Positions 59,345-64,000 of a stretch of 64,000 nt of DNA are shown here, piece by piece. Within the stretch, counting starts at the first letter, position 1. Every line of letters starts with the position of its first letter. The notes under the pieces were generated by a model. That model ran no database searches. It was not told where the DNA came from and saw nothing but the letters and a program-made list of their open reading frames with translations. Origin of the DNA: Diphasiastrum complanatum (Eukaryota; Streptophyta; Lycopodiopsida; Lycopodiales; Lycopodiaceae); NCBI GenBank assembly GCA_029204225.1, contig CM055111.1, positions 19,506,642-19,570,641 of the forward strand, read 5' to 3'. The translations under genes were made by a program, and so were the position numbers.

Positions 59345-59816
59345 TGTCATGCCCACGACTGCTCTCAGATAGCGTGTCCATGCTAGAGATCAATAGACCA
59401 ACAACTCGTAAGTCATTTATGATTATAAGGGGTTTGTGTGCATATGGTCATAAATAATGGTTGTAGGCCTAAACTCATGGTGGTGGATCTATATAGGTCT
59501 ATCAGTGAGTCATTGAGGAACTAGATGATGTGGCCAAGGTTGGCTGCAAAGGTGTCCAGTGAGGTGTCACAATCCACTACTAGTGGTGCATGGGCCTTGG
59601 AGAGTATAAGTATACCTATTGGGCTCTCACTAGTGTATGCTTGCTTATGTGATTGGTAGCTACATGCTGCTTGAGTGATTCCTCATTCGTCATTGAGATT
59701 GATTCGTAGCTTGGGGGCTAGATCCATTCGATCTAGGATTGGTTGGGTTGGTTTGTCCACCATCCATACCCTTTGTGATTGCTTGTTTTGGCATGCTTAG
59801 AACATGATCTTGGTTT
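59345..59816 (+). repeat. Gypsy 3' LTR (right end approximate)
   Basis: Preceded by the purine tract AAGGAGGAAAGAA and starts TGTCATGCCCACGACTG. Partner of 57214-57680. Confidence 0.82.
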
Positions 59817-60208
59817 AGGACTTTATCCAAACCTTCCACTAGGGCCTGATATACCCTATACTGATACATCCCATTTGAATATCGTCCTTGTAGAACACCT
59901 GATCAGACAGATCTTGATTCTACTAACAAAGCGCACAGTTTACTTGACAAAGGATGAGCAAGAAACGAATGCGAACTCAAAACATTTCTATTTGTGACCA
60001 ACTCGAAAGATTCACGAAGGATTCATGAAATTATCTTGCAGCCAACTCGAAAGATTTGCAAAACAGTTTCTTGTAGAAGTTTGTGGTTTTTTTTCTTGTT
60101 GAAGCTCAAAAGATTCGCGAACAAAATCTTGTCGCAAAATATTCTATTTGTTGTTCAAATCTTAGATGTCACGAACAATTTGCGAAATCTTTTGGATTCT
60201 TCTCCAAT
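59817..60208. other. Unassigned stretch with CGAAAGATT-type short repeats
   Basis: ACTCGAAAGATTCACGAAGG, ACTCGAAAGATTTGC and AAAAGATTCGCGAAC recur within about 120 bases (60000-60120). No gene recognised. Confidence 0.4.
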
Positions 60209-60321
60209 AGATTTGGAGGCATCTATGAACTAGATCCAAATGAGTATGTGACTGCTTGTAATGTTGCTCTTGTGAACAAGCTCTCTATGGAGGAATTATG
60301 GCATAGGAGGTTGGGACATCT
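60209..60321 (+). mobile_element. Inverted scrap of copia-1 (pre-integrase region)
   Basis: Encodes GIYELDPNEYVTACNVALVNK and LWHRRLGH on the plus strand, opposite to all other copia-1 copies. It corresponds to about 11420-11530 of copy B inverted, and abuts copy F head-on at 60322. Confidence 0.88.
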
Positions 60322-62078
60322 TTTGGAAAGAACTTTAGAGGATGCAAGTTTCAAGGGAATGTTCCCTATGCCTTCAATAGGACATTCAAAATCATTTGCA
60401 GTGTATAATGATTTCTTGACTCCATCATAAGGAGCAATAGAAGAGAACGAGCCCTTGGAGCTACACATATGTGAAGAGGCTCCACTAGCAATATACCATA
60501 GACCGTCCTTATTGAAAGGAGTACATGAGAAACTAGAGACCATAAGAGATCCCTCTCCATCACTTGCAATAGTGCCTTCCTTCTCATTGGTAATGTTGGC
60601 TTGCTCGAGTTGATTCTTCTTCTTGAAGCAATTGGTGGCATAATAGCCTTTCTTGCCACAATAAAAGCACTTGATCTTCTTCTTCTTGAGCTTGGATGAT
60701 GAAGCATTAGAGGAATCATCTTCCTCCTCATCTTTGTCTTTGGATTTGACTTTGTCCTTGCTTGAGGATTCTTGCTCCTCACTTTGTGCTTATCCTTGGC
60801 AAAGAGAGCTTTGCCATCATTATGAGTGAGAGAGAGCTTGTCCATCCTCAAGAGCTTGTACTCTTGTCTTGATTGTTCTAAAATTAGCACACTTTGGAGA
60901 GCCTCCAAACTTGGTAGCTCCTCCTTAATGGCATAGGATTGGAAAAGGTTATCAAACTCACTTATTGAGAATGACTTGAACTACCTCATTTTGATTGATG
61001 GAATCACCAATACAAGCAAGTTCGCTATGAATATCTTTTACTCTCAAAACATAACTAGATGCACTCTCATCACTCTTTTGGCTACTTTGAAAGATTTGAT
61101 TTCTAAGAGTGAGAAGGCTAGAGGTATTCTTAGCCTCATAGATAGTCTCGAGACAATCCCAAGCTCCTTTGGCTGTTGTACAAGTACCTATCTCCCTCAA
61201 TATCTCATTAGAGACATTCATCTTAATGTAGTGGAGAGTCATCCTAGATCTCTTCCAAATTGAATAGTTTGAAGTGGACAATCTTTCACTTGGTTCCAAC
61301 AAGGATGAACCCATTGAAGACATTTGAAGTGAAGAAAACTCAAATGATGAACAATAAATGTTGCTACACACTCTCAATAGGATCCAATAATAGAGTACTA
61401 TCTCCTCCTATGAAAGATCTTGCAACTATTTGTGAATTGATTCTCACTAGCTACACAAATCTCTCTAAAACAAGATCTATTTCACATCAAATCATGGAGT
61501 ATGGACAAAGTTAGGATCAAACACTCTTAGCACATGTGAAGTACACTAAGAAACCAAATTTGACTCAAATACAATGATATTGCATGAAACAAAATGGTAA
61601 GATATCAAAACAGTGCCTAGATCACATATAGATGAGATTGGTAAGCATACAACTATGATTGTGGATCAACCAAGCAATCTCTTGACCAAACCAAATGTGT
61701 CCACCCAGGTCTAGGTGCCCTACCTAACCCTCTTCAAAAGCTTATAACTTCTGATTGGCTCAACCAAATGGAATGAAACTGATTGTATCAGAAACTAGAC
61801 AAAAATAGCTTCAAAAGAAGCTATCAAGCAAGATCAATGGATCAAGCATGAGAGAGACCTTCCAAACTGAAATTGGATGCTCCTCACACGTGTTTGAGCA
61901 CCTGATTCCATACAATACCAGGTCAGACCCAAGCAATGTCCTTTTGATCTCTTCTGATCCAAAATTGAACAAGATAGCTAGGAAAATGGACCTTGACAAT
62001 TTCTAGTTCACGAATGATGAATAGTTTTCACTTAAATGGATCAAAATGCATGGTAACGATAGGTAGGCTCTGATACCA
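60322..62078 (-). pseudogene. Copia-1 copy F: gag and protease start, truncated
   Basis: Leader and PBS (62067-62078) at the right, then gag from MSSMGSSLLEPSERL (about 61320). An internal loss follows NYSIWK, and there are frame changes. The zinc knuckle region is near 60660. The protease reads WYIASGASSHMC with Ala for the catalytic Asp. The copy ends near 60325 within the protease, at the inverted scrap. The rest of pol is gone. Confidence 0.9.
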
Positions 62079-62803
62079 TGTTGATTTCACACGTGTGGAT
62101 TGTCCACAACATGTTCTTGTGATCTCCTAAGGTGTGTAAATGTACCAAGATCAAGATAAGATTGAGATTCAAGATCTATCTTTGATTCTATGGCAAAACC
62201 CACAACTACATACATTCAATCACTTCCAACTCTCACTCACACATGTGGGAAGTATTAAAAAATTATTCAAGTAAAAACAAGCTGCTCACCTCGGATAGAG
62301 AGAGAAAAACCATGATGAGCTCTCGGGTAAGTTAGAAATCCAATGACACTCAAAATCCAGACAATCACCAAATCAATTAGATCCAAAATGAGGAGTACAA
62401 TGATACTAGTAGATCCACGAGCTACCAATATGCCTAACTATGATTGGACCACACTTTGTCACCTCTTAGTCCTATTGGACCATTGATCCATGCACCTCTT
62501 AATTCTATTGGACTATATTCAAGCACACCTCAAATTCCTATTGGACCTCACATGGTTCCACCTCTAGATCCTATTGGACCTCTTAGAATTCATCAAACAA
62601 AAGCATTACACTTGTCTACACTCTAATTGTCATGAGTTTAGCCTCTTACTCTATTTTGGCTCGATAGTAGCATTACAAGTGGAAATGCATTATTTGCCAT
62701 CTATGCCAAATTTGTTCCTATCAACATCCCACACATAGATGCTTGATATAAGAGACATAAGACCCCTATATCTAACATAGATAATCTTTTTCAATTCTTC
62801 ACA
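62079..62803 (-). repeat. Copia-1 LTR no. 4 (725 bases), shared by copies F and G
   Basis: TGTTGATTTCACACG...CTTCACA. PBS of F to the left, polypurine tract CTCCTCCT of G to the right. One CACACGTGTG at about 62088-62097; the second site reads CACACATGTG. Confidence 0.93.
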
Positions 62804-64000
62804 CTCCTCCTAAAAAATTATCTATTAAAATTTCAGCATTGATCTTGATATAACTCCAAGATTAGATCTATGCTTGATGAAAGCACTTTTGCTCAAAGGC
62901 TTGGTGACTAGATCGGCAATACAAGATGATGAGTTGATATGCTCCAAATAGATTTCTCCTCCAATAAGCTTTTCTCTCACAAAATGGTGTGACACTTCTT
63001 TGTGCTTGCTTCTTGCATGAAATATGGGATTATTGGAAAGAGCTTGGGCCGAGATGTTATCACACTTGATCATTGGTAGATCATCTTCCTTGATGCACTT
63101 TAGCTCCATTAATAACCTCTTGATCCAAATCACCTCTCTGGTAGTTGTAGTGAGTGCTTTGTACTCGGCCTCACATGAAGAGAGAGATATAGTATCTTGC
63201 TTTTTGGAAAGCCAAGATATTAGATTGCCTCCAAGAAAGATAGTGTATGCACTAATAGACTTTCGATCCATCTTGTCACTTGCAAAGTACGAATACGAGT
63301 AGGACCTCACTTTTATAAAGTAGACCATAATCACAAGATGAAGATACATATCTTAGAATCCTCTTGGCCATCTTCCAATGATGGATCTTAGGAGGTTGCA
63401 TAAATTGACTCAATTTGTGCACACAAAAACTTAGATCGGGCCTAGTAATGGTAAGCCAAATCAAGGAGCCTACAAGACTCCTAAAAAGTGTGATGTCCTC
63501 AATGGATCTTTCATCACCTTTATTATGATATTTTACAATTTGCTCCATTGGAGTATCTATGCTCTTAGAATTTTCCATATGGAATTTTTTCAACATAGAG
63601 TGAGCATATCTAGATTGGCATATAAAGACATGATTTTCATAGAAATCAATTTCTACGCCTAGGATGTAATGTATCTCTCCCAGATCTTGCATTTTAAACT
63701 CACATCCAAGTGCTAGCTTAGTTTCATCAACTAGCTTGATACAACTTCCACAAAAAATAATGTCATCAACATAAATTAGAAGAATGACAATATTGCTATC
63801 AACAAACTTTAGATACATGGAAGGATAATAGTCACTAAGAGTAAATCCTAGTGAGATAACAAAAGAATTAAGTCTTGAATACCATGATCTTGGTGGTTGC
63901 TTGAGTCCATAAAGACTTTTGAAGAGCAAGCACACGTTGGACTCATCCTTGATGAATCCTTGAGGTTGTTCCATATAGATCTCCTCCTCAAGATAACCAT
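62804..64000 (-). pseudogene. Copia-1 copy G: RNase H and reverse transcriptase (cut by window edge)
   Basis: RNase H frame 63349-62825 (YFASDKMDRKSIS, LSSCEAEYKAL, HARSKHKEVSHHFVRE, IADLVTKPL) and reverse transcriptase frame 63974-63276 (YVDDIIFCG, TRPDLSFCVHKLSQ). A frame change near 63300, with loss of a few codons around SDSD, separates them. The copy continues beyond base 64000. Confidence 0.92.

Overview
The window is repeat-dominated, AT-rich nuclear DNA of a land plant. The evidence is several Ty1/copia and Ty3/gypsy retrotransposon families with initiator tRNA-Met primer binding sites, short GT-AG introns of about 90 bases, and no bacterial operon structure. Some decayed genes suggest a non-seed plant (bryophyte, fern or lycophyte) rather than an angiosperm, but this is low-confidence inference: a DUF7869-like gene, a ParB-like plus amino-methyltransferase gene, and a non-LTR reverse transcriptase with HST/AIIEKAR-type motifs. 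I see no intact ordinary host gene. The labels copia-1 to copia-5 below are local to this window.

Layout. 1-1440: 3' end of a copia-3 element (+) and its LTR, which carries ten CATGCA motifs. 1480-4432: gypsy pol remnant (-) with two protease domains in tandem. 4545-7300: broken DUF7869-like gene (-), followed by a PBS and partial LTR on the same strand (7769-8041). 8042-14872: two copia-1 copies (-) sharing one LTR. 14873-16390: non-coding, with a (TC)n/(CA)n microsatellite. 16806-22491: old copia-4 element (-), inserted in one copy of an older tandem duplication (16390-16805 and 22556-22940). 23640-24400: LINE-like reverse transcriptase remnant (+). 25040-27742 and 34066-34290: a degenerate long-period array of a 20-base palindrome, split by copia-5 (27748-34060, +). 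Copia-5 is complete and very young: 862-base LTRs with one mismatch seen, an exact 5-base target duplication, and one 1326-codon gag-pol ORF.

34293-38677 (+): two decayed genes in a row. The first is a ParB-like/amino-methyltransferase-like gene with one clear intron. The second is an FCP1-type HAD phosphatase-like gene whose nucleophilic Asp is Tyr. 38680-40830 is non-coding. 40832-53445 (-): a copia-1 element split by a nested three-LTR copia-2 element (41209-48086, target duplication GTATC). The copia-2 reverse transcriptase region is replaced by about 1.07 kb of foreign sequence with a 225-codon ORF. A second copia-1 copy follows through a shared LTR. 53446-55446 (-): unrecognised decayed coding region. 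55630-56093 (+): a second amino-methyltransferase fragment whose motif I is assembled across an 89-base intron. 57214-59816 (+): gypsy element reduced to two LTRs and an integrase tail. 60209-64000: copia-1 copies (-) with an inverted scrap at the left end and another shared LTR.

The most interesting points are the two separate amino-methyltransferase relics (one next to ParB-like and FCP1-like genes), the palindrome array, the CACACGTGTG palindrome shared by LTRs of three copia families, the repeated PBS-LTR-PPT tandem architecture, and the foreign ORF inside copia-2. All family calls come from reading motifs by eye; no search was run.
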